A model generated the notes under the pieces. That model saw only the letters and a list, made by a program, of their open reading frames with translations. It had not been told where the DNA came from and made no database searches. Below are positions 8,603 to 18,238 of a stretch of DNA of 64,000 bases, piece by piece; positions within the stretch are counted from its first letter, which is position 1, and each line of letters starts with the position of its first letter. The position numbers were made by a program, and so were the translations under genes. The stretch comes from Thiodiazotropha sp050305635 (GTDB lineage: Bacteria; Pseudomonadota; Gammaproteobacteria; Chromatiales; Chromatiaceae): NCBI GenBank assembly GCA_050305635.1, contig JBNLFS010000095.1, positions 19,898 through 83,897 of the forward strand. The letters are read 5' to 3'.

Positions 8603-10627
8603 TCAGTGGGTCGTCAGGAGATCCTGCAATCCGGCTTCGTCCAGCACGGCAACACCCAGCTTTTCCGCCTTGGCGAGCTTTGAACCGGCGGCTTCCCCGG
8701 CGACCAGGTAGTCGGTTTTGGCAGAGACACTTCCGGCGACCTTGGCGCCCAGTGCCATCAGCTCCGCCTTGAAATCGTCCCGGGGCCGGCTCAGGGTACC
8801 GGTGATGACAAAGGTCTTACCCGCCAGGGGCTGTGCATCCACCTCAGGCCGTTCGATTCGGGGCCAGCTCACCCCGGCCTTGAGCAGGGCATCGATGACT
8901 TCCCGATTATGGGGCTGACGAAAGAATGAAGCGATGTGCGCCGCCACGATCGGTCCTACATCCGGGGTTTCCCGCAGGGTCGTCTCGTCCGCCTGTTCAA
9001 TCGCCTCCAGGGTCGTGAAGTGCTGCGCCAGTGCCTGGGCCGTAGCCTCCCCCACCTCACGGATACCCAGACCGTAAAGAAACCGGGCCAGGGTGGTGTT
9101 GCGGCTCTTGGCGAGGGCATCCAGGACATTCTGCGCCGATTTCTCCGCCATGCGCTCCAGCCCGGACAACTGATCCACGCTGAGGGCGAAAAGATCCGCG
9201 GGGGTGGTGACCAGTCCCCGTTCGATCAGCTGTTCCACCAGCTTGTCACCCAGGCCCTCGATATCCATGGCCTTGCGCGAGGCGAAATGTTTGATCGCCT
9301 CCTTGCGCTGCGCCGGGCAGAACAGGCCGCCGGAGCAGCGGGCTACCGCCTCACCCTCCGGGCTGACGATATCCGACCCGCACACCGGGCAGTGGCTCGG
9401 TAAAGCCACCGGCCGGGTATCATCCGGGCGCTCGGCGAGGACGACCTGGACAACCTCCGGGATCACGTCGCCGGCCCGGCGTACGATCACCTGGTCTCCG
9501 ACCCGGACATCCTTGCGCCGTACCTCATCCATGTTGTGCAGGGTGGCATTGCTGACCGTGACCCCGCCTACAAAGACCGGCAGGAGTCGGGCCACCGGGG
9601 TGACCGCCCCGGTACGCCCCACCTGGAATTCAATCGCCTCCACCCGGGTCATCTCCTCCTGGGCGGGAAACTTGTAGGCCACCGCCCAGCGGGGCGCCCG
9701 GGATACGAAACCGAGCAGCTCCTGCAGCGCCAGTTCATCCACCTTGAAGACCACCCCGTCGATGTCATAGGCCAGACTATCCCGCTGTTGCTGGATGTTG
9801 CGGTAATAGTCGATGCAACCCGCACTGCCCTCCACCACGGCCATCAGGGGCGAAATGGGCAAGCCCCAATCACGCAGATGCTGCATGCGTTGACTGAGTT
9901 TTGCCGTCTGCAGGGGCGGAGTGACCTCACCGAAGCCATAGGCGTAAAAGGTCAAGGGCCTTTGTGCGGTGATGCGCGGGTCGAGCTGACGCAGGGAACC
10001 CGCCGCGGCGTTACGCGGATTGACGAAGGTTTTCTGCCCCTCCGCCCGGGCGCGCTCATTGAAGGCCTCGAACCCCTGGCGGGGCATGAACACCTCACCC
10101 CGCACCTCGAGTACGGACGGCCAGTCGGTTCCCTGCAATTTCAGGGGAATCGCCTTGATGGTTCGGACATTGCTGGTGACGTCCTCACCCCGGCTGCCAT
10201 CCCCCCGGGTCGCACCCTGTACCAGGCGTCCGTCCTGGTAACGCAGGTTCACCGCCAGGCCGTCGAGCTTCGGCTCAGCCTGGTAGTGAATGGATATATC
10301 GGATGACAGTTTGAGACGGTCCCGGATGCGGCGTTCGAACTCCTGCATTTCGGTCTCATCGAAGGCGTTGTCCAGGGAGAGCATCGGCACCGCATGGACC
10401 ACCTCCTCGAAACCCTCCAGGGGTTTATCGCCCACCCGCTGGGTCGGGGAATCGGGGGTGATCAGTTGCGGATACTGGGCTTCGAGTGCCTGCAGTTCAC
10501 GCATCAGGCGATCGTAGCCACTGTCGCTGATTGTCGGATCGTCGAAGACGTAGTACTGGCGATTGTGGTCGTCGATTTCCTGGCGCAGGCGATCGATCTG
10601 CTCAATGACCGGTTCGGGTACGCTCAA
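8603..10627 (-). CDS. ligA: NAD-dependent DNA ligase LigA
   Basis: A full-length bacterial NAD+-dependent ligase of 674 residues, which seals nicks in replication and repair. The adenylated lysine lies in the KLDGLAV motif (preceded by AEP, near residue 118). The zinc finger cysteines are in CPVCGSDIV and CSGGLFCPAQR, helix-hairpin-helix repeats follow, and a C-terminal BRCT domain begins near LAGKTFVITGTLSRPRDDF. The start is a TTG that overlaps the zipA stop codon (TTGA), indicating translational coupling. The smc-zipA-ligA order is the common gammaproteobacterial arrangement. Confidence 0.97.
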   Translation of the reverse strand: MSVPEPVIEQIDRLRQEIDDHNRQYYVFDDPTISDSGYDRLMRELQALEAQYPQLITPDSPTQRVGDKPLEGFEEVVHAVPMLSLDNAFDETEMQEFERRIRDRLKLSSDISIHYQAEPKLDGLAVNLRYQDGRLVQGATRGDGSRGEDVTSNVRTIKAIPLKLQGTDWPSVLEVRGEVFMPRQGFEAFNERARAEGQKTFVNPRNAAAGSLRQLDPRITAQRPLTFYAYGFGEVTPPLQTAKLSQRMQHLRDWGLPISPLMAVVEGSAGCIDYYRNIQQQRDSLAYDIDGVVFKVDELALQELLGFVSRAPRWAVAYKFPAQEEMTRVEAIEFQVGRTGAVTPVARLLPVFVGGVTVSNATLHNMDEVRRKDVRVGDQVIVRRAGDVIPEVVQVVLAERPDDTRPVALPSHCPVCGSDIVSPEGEAVARCSGGLFCPAQRKEAIKHFASRKAMDIEGLGDKLVEQLIERGLVTTPADLFALSVDQLSGLERMAEKSAQNVLDALAKSRNTTLARFLYGLGIREVGEATAQALAQHFTTLEAIEQADETTLRETPDVGPIVAAHIASFFRQPHNREVIDALLKAGVSWPRIERPEVDAQPLAGKTFVITGTLSRPRDDFKAELMALGAKVAGSVSAKTDYLVAGEAAGSKLAKAEKLGVAVLDEAGLQDLLTTH

Positions 10628-11463
10628 GCCTTGCTCCGGGCCAGTTGCACCTGGCGCCGATGTTCCATGATCTGGCCTCGCAGGTGTTCGATGGTCTGTT
10701 TGGTCAATGCGCTATGGGATCCGTCCTGGAGGTCCCCGCCGAGGATCGCGGCGAGACGCTCCGCGGTGAAGAGCATGTCGGAGAACACCGCCATGCTGTC
10801 CCCGGGGACCGGTAACTGGGTGAACAGGGTCAATCCGGGGGTGGCAAATCCCACCAGGTCCTTCTCTTTGGCCGGAAACACGCCCGGTTCCACCATGCTG
10901 GCGAGATTGAACTGGGGATGCTGCTGATCTCCACCGACGAGGCGTTGGTAGATATTCAGCTTGCCCATGACCAACCCGGTCTCGCGCATCGCCTTATGGA
11001 TATCCAGGCCAGGGAACGGTGCGCCCTTCGCCTTGATGTTGATCTGTATGATCAGCTTCGGCACATCCACGGGGGAGGCTTCCTGGGCACTGAAGCCGAA
11101 CAGCTCCTGCTGTTCCGGCATCTCGAACTCCTCGTCGTTTTCGAGACTCAATTCGGTATCGGGCTCGTCATCGGCACGCAGATCGGTGAGGTAGTCCACA
11201 TCGTCCTTCAGGGGTTCGGTTTCCTCCTCGTCCCAGCTGACCCAGGTGTCGTCCTCCTCATGACCGGAAGCCGCCTCGAGGTGTGACCGCCCGTGACCGA
11301 TTTCCGGATAGTCCCGCATCTCGGGTTCGCGCATCTGCGGAGCCACCCGCCGCTTCGCCTGGGCGGAGGCCCGCTTTCTACGGCGTGTTTCATATACATA
11401 GATCGCAGCCAGGAACACCAGGCCGAGAACCAGCAGAACGATACGCAGGGTGGTGGAATCCAT
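10624..11463 (-). CDS. zipA: Cell division protein ZipA
   Basis: A 279-residue inner-membrane protein that anchors FtsZ to the membrane at the division site. One N-terminal membrane helix (residues 6-24, LRIVLLVLGLVFLAAIYVYE) is followed by a basic patch ETRRRKR. A long acidic, low-complexity linker (EEDDTWVSWDEEETEP) leads to a C-terminal FtsZ-binding domain of about 140 residues beginning near VPKLIIQINIKAKG. It lies between smc and ligA, three bases after smc and overlapping ligA. Confidence 0.95.
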   Translation of the reverse strand: MDSTTLRIVLLVLGLVFLAAIYVYETRRRKRASAQAKRRVAPQMREPEMRDYPEIGHGRSHLEAASGHEEDDTWVSWDEEETEPLKDDVDYLTDLRADDEPDTELSLENDEEFEMPEQQELFGFSAQEASPVDVPKLIIQINIKAKGAPFPGLDIHKAMRETGLVMGKLNIYQRLVGGDQQHPQFNLASMVEPGVFPAKEKDLVGFATPGLTLFTQLPVPGDSMAVFSDMLFTAERLAAILGGDLQDGSHSALTKQTIEHLRGQIMEHRRQVQLARSKA

Positions 11464-11466
11464 GGA

Positions 11467-14400
11467 TCATATCGCGGCGAGTTGCGCCGCCTCCTCCACA
11501 TCGACGGTCACCAGGCGGGAGACGCCCGGTTCGTGCATGGTGACGCCGGAAAGCTGATTGGCAATCTCCATGGTGATCTTGTTGTGGGTAATGAAGATAA
11601 ACTGCACCTGGCTCGACATCGACTTCACCATTTCACAGAAGCGCCCCACGTTGGCGTCGTCCAACGGCGCGTCCACCTCGTCCAGCATGCAGAACGGGGC
11701 CGGATTGAGCTGAAAAATCGAGAATACCAGAGCCACCGCGGTGAGCGCCTTCTCCCCGCCCGAAAGCAGGTGAATGCTGGCATTGCGCTTACCCGGGGGT
11801 CGCGCCATCACGGTGACGCCGGTGTCGAGCAGGTCTTCGCCGGTCAGTTCCAGGTAGGCATGACCGCCGCCGAACAGCCTGGGGAAAAGATCCTTGATCC
11901 CGGAGTTGACCTGATCGAAGGTCTCCTTGAAACGGGTGCGGGTCTCCCGGTCGATCTTGCGAATGGCGTTTTCCAGGGTCTCCAGGGAGCTGGTGATATC
12001 CGTGTGCTGTTCTTCCAGGTACTTCAGGCGTTCGGACTGCTCCTGGTATTCGTCGATCGCGGCCAGGTTGATCGGTCCGAGACGCAGGATGCGGCTGGCC
12101 AGATTCTCAACCTTCTCATGCCAGCTGGCCTCGTTGGCCTCCTCGGGCATGCTGCGAAACAGCGCCTCCACATCCAGACCGCCCTCGTCGAGCTGTTCTT
12201 CCAGGGTGCTGCGGCGAACCGTAACCTCCTGGCTCTGCAGCCGGGCCTGGTTGAGCCGCTCGCGGCGTTCCTGAACCCGCTGTTCCGCCTGGTGGCGCTG
12301 CTGCTCCTGTTCGCGTAGCTGTCCGTCCACGGTCTCCAGACCCTGTCTTGCCGCACTCAGTTCCTTTTCGACCTGAGCGCGCTCCTCGAGTTTCAGATTC
12401 AGCTGTTCGGCCTGACGCAGCAGCGGCTCCTCAGCATTTTCCAGGGACATCTGCAACTCGTCGCGGCGTGACGACAACTGCCTCAGCTGTCCCTGTGCCC
12501 GTTCCAGGTTCTGCCGGAGCGAGCCCTGTACGGTGCGCATCGACTCCACCTGAAGGGCCAGTTGATGGGTCCCGGAGCGTTGCTGGTTGATCCGCTCCCG
12601 GGCGCTGGTCACGCCTTGGCGCAGGGTGTCGCGGCGCATCACCAGTTCTTCCCGGCGGCTGCCCAGGGTTTCGATCGCCTCGAGAGCGGCATGCAGGCGC
12701 TCCCGGGTCTCCTCCATCAGCATCTGGTCGTTGCCGATCTGCTCGGCGATCTCCTGTTTCTCCTGCAGCAGCTGCTCCCGGCGCTGCCTGAGGTGATCGG
12801 CGCGGGTACGCTTTCCGCTGAGGTTGGAACGGATCTCAGAAAGGGTCCGGTTGACCTGGTTGAAGCGGGTCTGCATCTGCTCCCGCTCCTGTTCCATCTG
12901 TTTCAGCGTTTCGCGCCCGAGCGCCAGCTGCTCGTCCAGTTCGACAACCTGAGCCTGCTGTTCATCGAGACGCTGTTTGAGGGTGCGGAGTTCCTCTTCC
13001 CGGGCCAGCACGCCCGCATTCTGATCCGTCTCCCGGGTAACCCGCAGCCAGTTGCGGCCGATCCAGATACCGTCCGGGGTGATCAGGGATTCATCGGCAG
13101 AGAGCCCGTGACGACGCTGCAGGGCATCGGCGAGACTCTCCGCCATGCGGACCCCGGCCAACAGCCCCTGCAGATCCCAGGGGGCCTGCACCTGGGACGC
13201 CAGATCCCGGTCCGTGGTCTGGGCATCCGTATTCAGACCCGAGGGAGGTTCCCACAGACTGAGTGAACCCTTGTTGAGCTGCGAAATCAGGATTTCGAGA
13301 TCGTCCAGGCGATCCACACAGACCGCCTGCAGGTGAAACCCGAGCACTACTTCCACCGCCTGCTGCCAGCGGGGAGTCACCTGGATCTGCTGCACCAGAC
13401 GCCGGGCGTTTTTCAACTGTGCCCGCTCAAGCCATTCGGCGAGTCCCTTGTCGGAGTCCCCCATGGCCGCCTGCTGCAGCGCCTCCAGCGAGGCCCTGCG
13501 GCCCTGGTTCGACTGCAGCGCCGCACGGGCCTGGTCGAGATGCTGGTTGGACTGATGATTGGCGTCCCGCTGCCGGTTGATCCCCTCCAGGGTCTCGCTG
13601 AGTTGCTGACCCATGCCGTCGAGGATCTCCTTTTGAGTCGACTCCTCGCTCTCCAATTCGGTGATTTCGCTGAGCAGGCGGCTGTCATCGAGACGACCCA
13701 GCTCCTCGTCGAAGCGCTGCAGGCGGCGCTCCAGCTGACTGCCCTGCTGTTCGAGATGGTTGATCCGGGTGCGTTCGACCTGAGCGGCCTGGGCCGGCTC
13801 CGCGGCCTGCTGATTGAACTGTTCCCACTCCAGCTGCCAGGCCTGCATGGCCTGCTCCGCCTGGGTCAGGGCTTCGGCGAACTGCTGTTCCTCGAGACGT
13901 GCCTGTTCCAGTTGCGGTTCGACGGTCAGCAGGCTCTCCACCAGCTCCGCCAGGCGTCCTTCATCCTGCTCTCGGTGGGCCTCGGACTCCTGGTAGGCCT
14001 GGCTGACCTGTTCCAAGTCCTGTTGCTGCTGACGCTGGGTGTCGCGGGCAAACTGGATCGCCTGTTCCAGGCCGCTGATCTCCGCTCCGAGCCGGTAGAA
14101 ACGCCCCTGCACCTCGTTGAACTGGTCGTTGACCTCGACCAGATGCTCTCGTTCGGTTTCGATCTGCGCCTCGAGCTTGCGCTGATCTGCGAGGGCCGCT
14201 TCCAGGTTGTTCTGCAATTCGGCGATATGCCGCTCCCGCTGCTGCAGGTCCTGATCCAGGGCATGCCAGCGCAGGGCCAGCAGTTCCGCCTTGGTCTGGC
14301 GCTCCTCCTGTTTCAGTACCTGATATTTTTCCGCGGTGGCCGCCTGGCGCTGCAGGTGTTGCAACTGTTTGGCGACCTCATCCCGCAGATCGGTAAGGCG

Positions 14401-14976
14401 CTCCAGATTCTCCCGGGTGTGGCGTATCCGGGTCTCGGTCTCCTTGCGCCGCTCCTTATACTTGGAGATGCCCGCGGCCTCCTCCAGGAAGTTGCGCAGA
14501 TCTTCGGGACGCGCCTCGATGAGGCGCGAGATCATGCCCTGCTCGATGATGGAATAGCTGCGCGGCCCGAGACCGGTGCCGAGGAACAGGTCGGTGATAT
14601 CCCTGCGCCGGCATTTCACCCCGTTGAGGAAATAGAAGGACTGGCCGTCCCGGGAGACCTGGCGTTTCACCGAGATCTGGTTGTACTGGGCGTACTGCCC
14701 CCCCGCGCGGCCTTCAGAATTATCGAAGATCAGCTCAATGGTGGCGGTTCCCACCGGTTTGCGGGCGGTGGAGCCGTTGAAGATGACGTCCGCCATCGAC
14801 TCGCCGCGCAGCATCTTGGCCGAGCTTTCGCCCATGACCCAGCGCACCGCATCGATCACATTGGATTTGCCGCATCCATTCGGCCCGACGATCCCGACCA
14901 GGTTGCTCGGGATGGGCACCGTGGTGGGATCGACGAAGGATTTGAATCCGGCGAGCTTTATTTTCTCCAAACGCAT
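11467..14976 (-). CDS. smc: Chromosome segregation ATPase SMC
   Basis: Full-length SMC of 1169 residues, the ATPase core of the condensin-like complex that organises and segregates the chromosome. The N-terminal head has Walker A GIVGPNGCGKSNVIDAVRW. Two long coiled coils rich in Gln, Glu, Arg and Leu flank a hinge near residues 510-650. The C-terminal head has the ABC signature LLSGGEKALTAVALVF and Walker B APFCMLDEVDAPLDDANVGR. It begins with the usual MRLEKIKLAGFKSF. A degenerate copy of the first quarter of this gene and its upstream flank is found at 17.49-17.87 kb, on the same strand. Confidence 0.97.
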   Translation of the reverse strand: MRLEKIKLAGFKSFVDPTTVPIPSNLVGIVGPNGCGKSNVIDAVRWVMGESSAKMLRGESMADVIFNGSTARKPVGTATIELIFDNSEGRAGGQYAQYNQISVKRQVSRDGQSFYFLNGVKCRRRDITDLFLGTGLGPRSYSIIEQGMISRLIEARPEDLRNFLEEAAGISKYKERRKETETRIRHTRENLERLTDLRDEVAKQLQHLQRQAATAEKYQVLKQEERQTKAELLALRWHALDQDLQQRERHIAELQNNLEAALADQRKLEAQIETEREHLVEVNDQFNEVQGRFYRLGAEISGLEQAIQFARDTQRQQQQDLEQVSQAYQESEAHREQDEGRLAELVESLLTVEPQLEQARLEEQQFAEALTQAEQAMQAWQLEWEQFNQQAAEPAQAAQVERTRINHLEQQGSQLERRLQRFDEELGRLDDSRLLSEITELESEESTQKEILDGMGQQLSETLEGINRQRDANHQSNQHLDQARAALQSNQGRRASLEALQQAAMGDSDKGLAEWLERAQLKNARRLVQQIQVTPRWQQAVEVVLGFHLQAVCVDRLDDLEILISQLNKGSLSLWEPPSGLNTDAQTTDRDLASQVQAPWDLQGLLAGVRMAESLADALQRRHGLSADESLITPDGIWIGRNWLRVTRETDQNAGVLAREEELRTLKQRLDEQQAQVVELDEQLALGRETLKQMEQEREQMQTRFNQVNRTLSEIRSNLSGKRTRADHLRQRREQLLQEKQEIAEQIGNDQMLMEETRERLHAALEAIETLGSRREELVMRRDTLRQGVTSARERINQQRSGTHQLALQVESMRTVQGSLRQNLERAQGQLRQLSSRRDELQMSLENAEEPLLRQAEQLNLKLEERAQVEKELSAARQGLETVDGQLREQEQQRHQAEQRVQERRERLNQARLQSQEVTVRRSTLEEQLDEGGLDVEALFRSMPEEANEASWHEKVENLASRILRLGPINLAAIDEYQEQSERLKYLEEQHTDITSSLETLENAIRKIDRETRTRFKETFDQVNSGIKDLFPRLFGGGHAYLELTGEDLLDTGVTVMARPPGKRNASIHLLSGGEKALTAVALVFSIFQLNPAPFCMLDEVDAPLDDANVGRFCEMVKSMSSQVQFIFITHNKITMEIANQLSGVTMHEPGVSRLVTVDVEEAAQLAAI

Positions 14977-15354
14977 GGGCGGCTAAGATACACCAAAGAC
15001 CGCCTATATGACAGGGGACAGAGGAAAATTCTTAACTTTACAAGCCTCTCCTAACCCACTGTTTTATAGCAACTATTAACGCCATATCAGCGTCCTTCCC
15101 TAGCAATGCGGCGATTTCCGGATAAATTTGATTCAAGCACCCTGAGGCATTCTGGAACCCGACATATATCGGGATGACGGAAGTGGTTGGCTTGGGTATG
15201 TGCCGTGAGGGTTATGCGGGGATCCCACACGCTCCCCCATTACGGAGAACGACATTTTTGCTCATGGTTTATACCCCATGCCCCCGCGAAACCGGGGAAG
15301 GGAGATGTCTGGAGAGTTTTGTATTACCCCGCAGTACTTTGCATTCTGCCGGAT

Positions 15355-15444
15355 CCCGGGTTCCACTTCGTTTCACCCGGGCTACCCACACATGACTCGG
15401 TTTCCATCGATACGTAGCCCGGGTGCAGCGAAGCGAAACCCGGG
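15355..15444. repeat. Paired CCCGGG-type inverted repeat, copy 2
   Basis: Arms 15355-15385 and 15414-15444 are the second locus of this family, more diverged between arms (CTTCGTTTCACCC versus the expected CTTCGCTGCGCCC) and separated by 28 bases. The flanking TTTGCATTCTGC and GGAACAACCC sequences are shared with the copy at 7.76 kb. Confidence 0.75.
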
Positions 15445-15678
15445 AACAACCCTCCGGAGCTCCGGGGCCTGCCGTTTGAGCGCAAGGAGTTCCAGCCCAC
15501 CGGTTTTTGTGAGTATCACAGCGCTCGCCGAAGGGTCGGGACCGTCAGGCGCCCTTTCTTTTGGTTACTCTGCTCTTTTGGCGAAAATGAAAAGTGACTC
15601 GCCAAGGAGGGCGAAACCTGAGTTATCAGGTCAGAGGAGAACAGCGATTGAGCGCAAGCAGATCCGTTGTCCCTTCCT

Positions 15679-15737
15679 CGTTCCACGCTCCGCGTGGGAA
15701 TGCGGACCCGGGATTGCGCACGCCTAACAGGTTTGGG
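15679..15737. repeat. Dispersed hairpin repeat, GTTCCCACGC family, copy 2
   Basis: GTTCCACGCTCCGCGTGGGA followed by the GACCCGGGATTGCGCACGCC tail matches the repeat at 8001 with a few substitutions and one deleted base. Confidence 0.7.
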
Positions 15738-15789
15738 CAATGCCGCGTGAGATCGATAGGCAAGATCCTCTGATAATTTTCCTTGTAGA

Positions 15790-16419
15790 TCAGGGTGCAG
15801 TGAACGTTCTACTCATTTTATCAATCATAATCCCTATAACCTCTAAATCATTGTCAAATCGCGGCTTACTTTTTATGAGCTTTGCAAACTCAATAGCATT
15901 CATCCCATCGACCATGTTTCCTGTACTTTTCATGACCATCATCGGGTCAGCACCGCGTTCCAACAATCGCTGGAGAAGTGCAACGTCTCGCATCAGGATT
16001 GCATATATTAAGGGAGAAAATGGTCCAATCTCCGGTGAATAACTGTTTGGATTACACTCTAAGATTGCCTCATCCAGTAACTCCCTGAGCAGAGCGCGAT
16101 CAACTTTACGTCCCCAACCATCGCTCCTTTCTCTCTCCCACGCTGCCATAAGAAACTGCAGTGCGCCATTCTCAACGGAAACCACATGGCCATCGAACGT
16201 TCCAGTAACACTGCAATATCGTTCATGTTTCATACCCAATAGTCCACGAGAAACCGGGGAATAGTATGGGAATGAATGCTCTACCAAGTTAAGTGCTATA
16301 ACAAGATGATCGCCATAGGGCAGTTTAACATTGGCTTGAATGGTGAAACCTGTAACACCAAGCATTACGATGAAGGATAACCCATACATCATCTTTTTCA
16401 GTCTAAGAAACGACCTCAT
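15790..16419 (-). CDS. Ankyrin-repeat-like exported or membrane-anchored protein
   Basis: A 209-residue protein with an N-terminal hydrophobic segment (MYGLSFIVMLGVTGFTI, residues 11-27) that could be a signal peptide or anchor. Its C-terminal half contains ankyrin-like units, clearest in SPLIYAILMRDVALLQRLLE followed by RGADPMMV. Its ATG overlaps the stop codon of the upstream 315-residue gene (ATGA), so the two are co-translated. Codon and base use are AT-richer than in smc. It lies in an island bracketed by smc and a degenerate smc fragment. Exported ankyrin proteins sometimes act as immunity proteins; that role is speculative here. Confidence 0.6.
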   Translation of the reverse strand: MRSFLRLKKMMYGLSFIVMLGVTGFTIQANVKLPYGDHLVIALNLVEHSFPYYSPVSRGLLGMKHERYCSVTGTFDGHVVSVENGALQFLMAAWERERSDGWGRKVDRALLRELLDEAILECNPNSYSPEIGPFSPLIYAILMRDVALLQRLLERGADPMMVMKSTGNMVDGMNAIEFAKLIKSKPRFDNDLEVIGIMIDKMSRTFTAP

Positions 16420-17363
16420 TTTTCGATGTCAGACCAATTGCCTGTCGGTTGGTTAACTGCTTCTACAGCGCGCCCAAAGAAGTTGTTTTCATCTGTAACA
16501 CTATCCACAATCTCAGCGGCACTACGCTCAACCACCTTATCAGGACTAACACAAACCAGATCCGCACTCGCCTGCGGCCCATGGGAACCCGCCTTTCCGA
16601 ACGCCTTCCCGAGGAGTTTCAAGGTGCCTGTGAACAACCCCACCTCCTGATCCGTACAGGGCTCGCCAACCGTCCATCGGTCATCACTTTCGCTCAGGGC
16701 ACGATATTCGGCCAGTGCGCCGGACGCGCGCCCGGAGGATCGCTCACCCCCGCTGACCCCAATCGTGGCATCCCAGGTAGAAATCGTCGCACCACCGAGA
16801 CGAACACCGCTACCCTCGGCTTTGATGGCTTCGATCTGCTGTTTCATACGTGCCAGGCCTCCACTGGAGGATTGGCTGGGGCCTACACTTCCATCAACGA
16901 CGGGATAGGCGCCCAAAGCATGGCCATCCCCCATAGATTGGCGATCGGACAGGGATTTTTCCAACGGGTCGATACACTGATTTTGGCGACTTTGGCTTCG
17001 GGTATAGTCAACGGCGATATTTCCCGATTCCAGTTGCCGTTTATGGACGAAAGTCATGAAATTTCGGGTTTCGCAGTCCGCATGATCGTACACGCACAAT
17101 AAGGCATGCTGGCCGCCTACGGTCTGCGCCAGGGTATCCAACCCACTGCCGCCCAGTGAGTCTATGAACCTGCCCGCGAGGTGTTGCTGTTGATCCCTAT
17201 CGAGACCGCCGAATGCACGTTGAAAGGTCCGTTCAGCCTGGTTGGGTGAGTTTACTGCGCTACGATAGAGCTTCTCCACCGCCGCATCCATTGTCGATGT
17301 CTCAGCGGCTGATTCCTGCCCGCCAGAGGTCTGTACAGACCGGGGCTGATTGATTCCGTTCAT
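16416..17363 (-). CDS. Hypothetical protein, unknown family
   Basis: I do not recognise this 315-residue protein. It has no signal peptide or membrane helix. The N-terminal third is Gln/Ser-rich (MNGINQPRSVQTSGGQESAA) and includes a helical segment around RTFQRAFGGLDRDQQQHLAG. The middle is Ser/Gly-rich and apparently disordered, and the C-terminus contains LLGKAFGKAG and ends NWSDIEK. Cysteines are few and scattered. It is translationally coupled to the downstream exported ankyrin protein. The arrangement (unfamiliar soluble protein plus small ankyrin partner in an island) recalls effector-immunity pairs, but no catalytic motif supports that. Confidence 0.55.
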   Translation of the reverse strand: MNGINQPRSVQTSGGQESAAETSTMDAAVEKLYRSAVNSPNQAERTFQRAFGGLDRDQQQHLAGRFIDSLGGSGLDTLAQTVGGQHALLCVYDHADCETRNFMTFVHKRQLESGNIAVDYTRSQSRQNQCIDPLEKSLSDRQSMGDGHALGAYPVVDGSVGPSQSSSGGLARMKQQIEAIKAEGSGVRLGGATISTWDATIGVSGGERSSGRASGALAEYRALSESDDRWTVGEPCTDQEVGLFTGTLKLLGKAFGKAGSHGPQASADLVCVSPDKVVERSAAEIVDSVTDENNFFGRAVEAVNQPTGNWSDIEK

Positions 17364-17490
17364 TTTGCTTCCCTTCTGTTGCTGTTATGCCGACTAGCAG
17401 GCTCCGAATGGCGTTCAATGCAATCCGGGCCATGCACCCAACATACCAAAGATGAGCCCGGAGTAGGACTAGGGATTTCACTATATCCCC

Positions 17491-17825
17491 TCCTGGAGAT
17501 GCGCGCGGCCTCCTCCAGGAAATAGCGCAAATCCTCGGGATGGGCCTCGATGAGGCGCGAGATCATGCCTTGCTCGATGATGGAATGGCTGCGCGGCCCA
17601 AGGCCGGTGCCGAGGTACAGGTCGGTGACATCCCAGTACCGGCATTTCACCCCGTTGAGGAAATAGATGGACTCGCCGCGCAGCATCTTGTCCGAGTGTT
17701 CGCCCATGACCCAGCGCGCTGCATCGATCAGATTGGATTTGCCTCATCCGTTCGGCCCGACGATCCCGACCCGGTTGCTCGGGTTAGGATTTGAATCCGG
17801 TGAGCTTGCCTTTCTCCAAACGCAT
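17491..17825 (-). pseudogene. smc: Degenerate duplicate of the smc 5' end
   Basis: The minus strand from the ATG at 17823-17825 reads MRLEKGKLTGFKS and then a stop, against MRLEKIKLAGFKS in smc. Segments that follow match smc in order: a damaged Walker A region, MGEHSDKMLRGES (smc MGESSAKMLRGES), then a deletion of about 75 codons, YFLNGVKCRYWDVTDLYLG, and IIEQGMISRLIEAHPEDLRY up to FLEEAARIS. Homology stops near 17491. The 45 bases before the ATG also match the smc upstream flank. Frameshifts, stops and two deletions make it non-functional. It marks the far edge of the island at 15-17.5 kb. Confidence 0.92.
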
Positions 17826-18238
17826 GGGCGGCTAAGACACACCAAAGATCTCGCATAATGACAGGGGACAGGAAATACATTCAACGTCAAGTTAATTATT
17901 TAACTTATTGTTTTTATTTAATTATTAAAAGCATACACAGATTACCTCTCCCCTTGTGACGATTTCAGTTCAAAACCTGCAAGCCCGGAGAATCCCACAC
18001 AATGTGAAGTACGGGAAACCTGGCCATCCGGGATAGCCCGATCGACCTACGACAACTCCCGTAGCCTGAGTTTTCCAAGGCATATCCAGGCCGTTTCCTC
18101 CGTATACACGCCAATTCCGATCGTGAAAGTTAAAAATCTGTTATCGTATGGGTTTTCACAGGGTTGGCGGATCACTCTCACGGATGATGCTGAACATTTG
18201 TATGCTGGCTAAGCGGCGATATACCAAGCAGGCTACCT
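17826..18238. other. Intergenic tract before the hybrid kinase
   Basis: The first about 45 bases are the duplicated smc upstream flank (GACAGGGGACAG shared with 15009-15020). The remainder is AT-rich near 17880-17935 and then ordinary. No gene or RNA was recognised. It should contain the hybrid kinase promoter. Confidence 0.5.

Larger units (their letters stand above)
14977..15789. other. Gene-free spacer upstream of smc with dispersed repeats
   Basis: No convincing gene. The first about 45 bases (GGGCGGCTAAGATACACCAA...) are shared with 17826-17870 as part of the smc-end duplication. The rest holds a paired CCCGGG repeat and a GTTCCACGC-family hairpin. The small frames here are explained by the repeats. 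Confidence 0.7.

Noticed and set aside
13333..15054. Plus-strand frame of 573 codons across smc
   Set aside because: Antisense shadow of the smc coiled coil; leucine-rich composition mirrors CAG/CTG-rich codons of the real gene.
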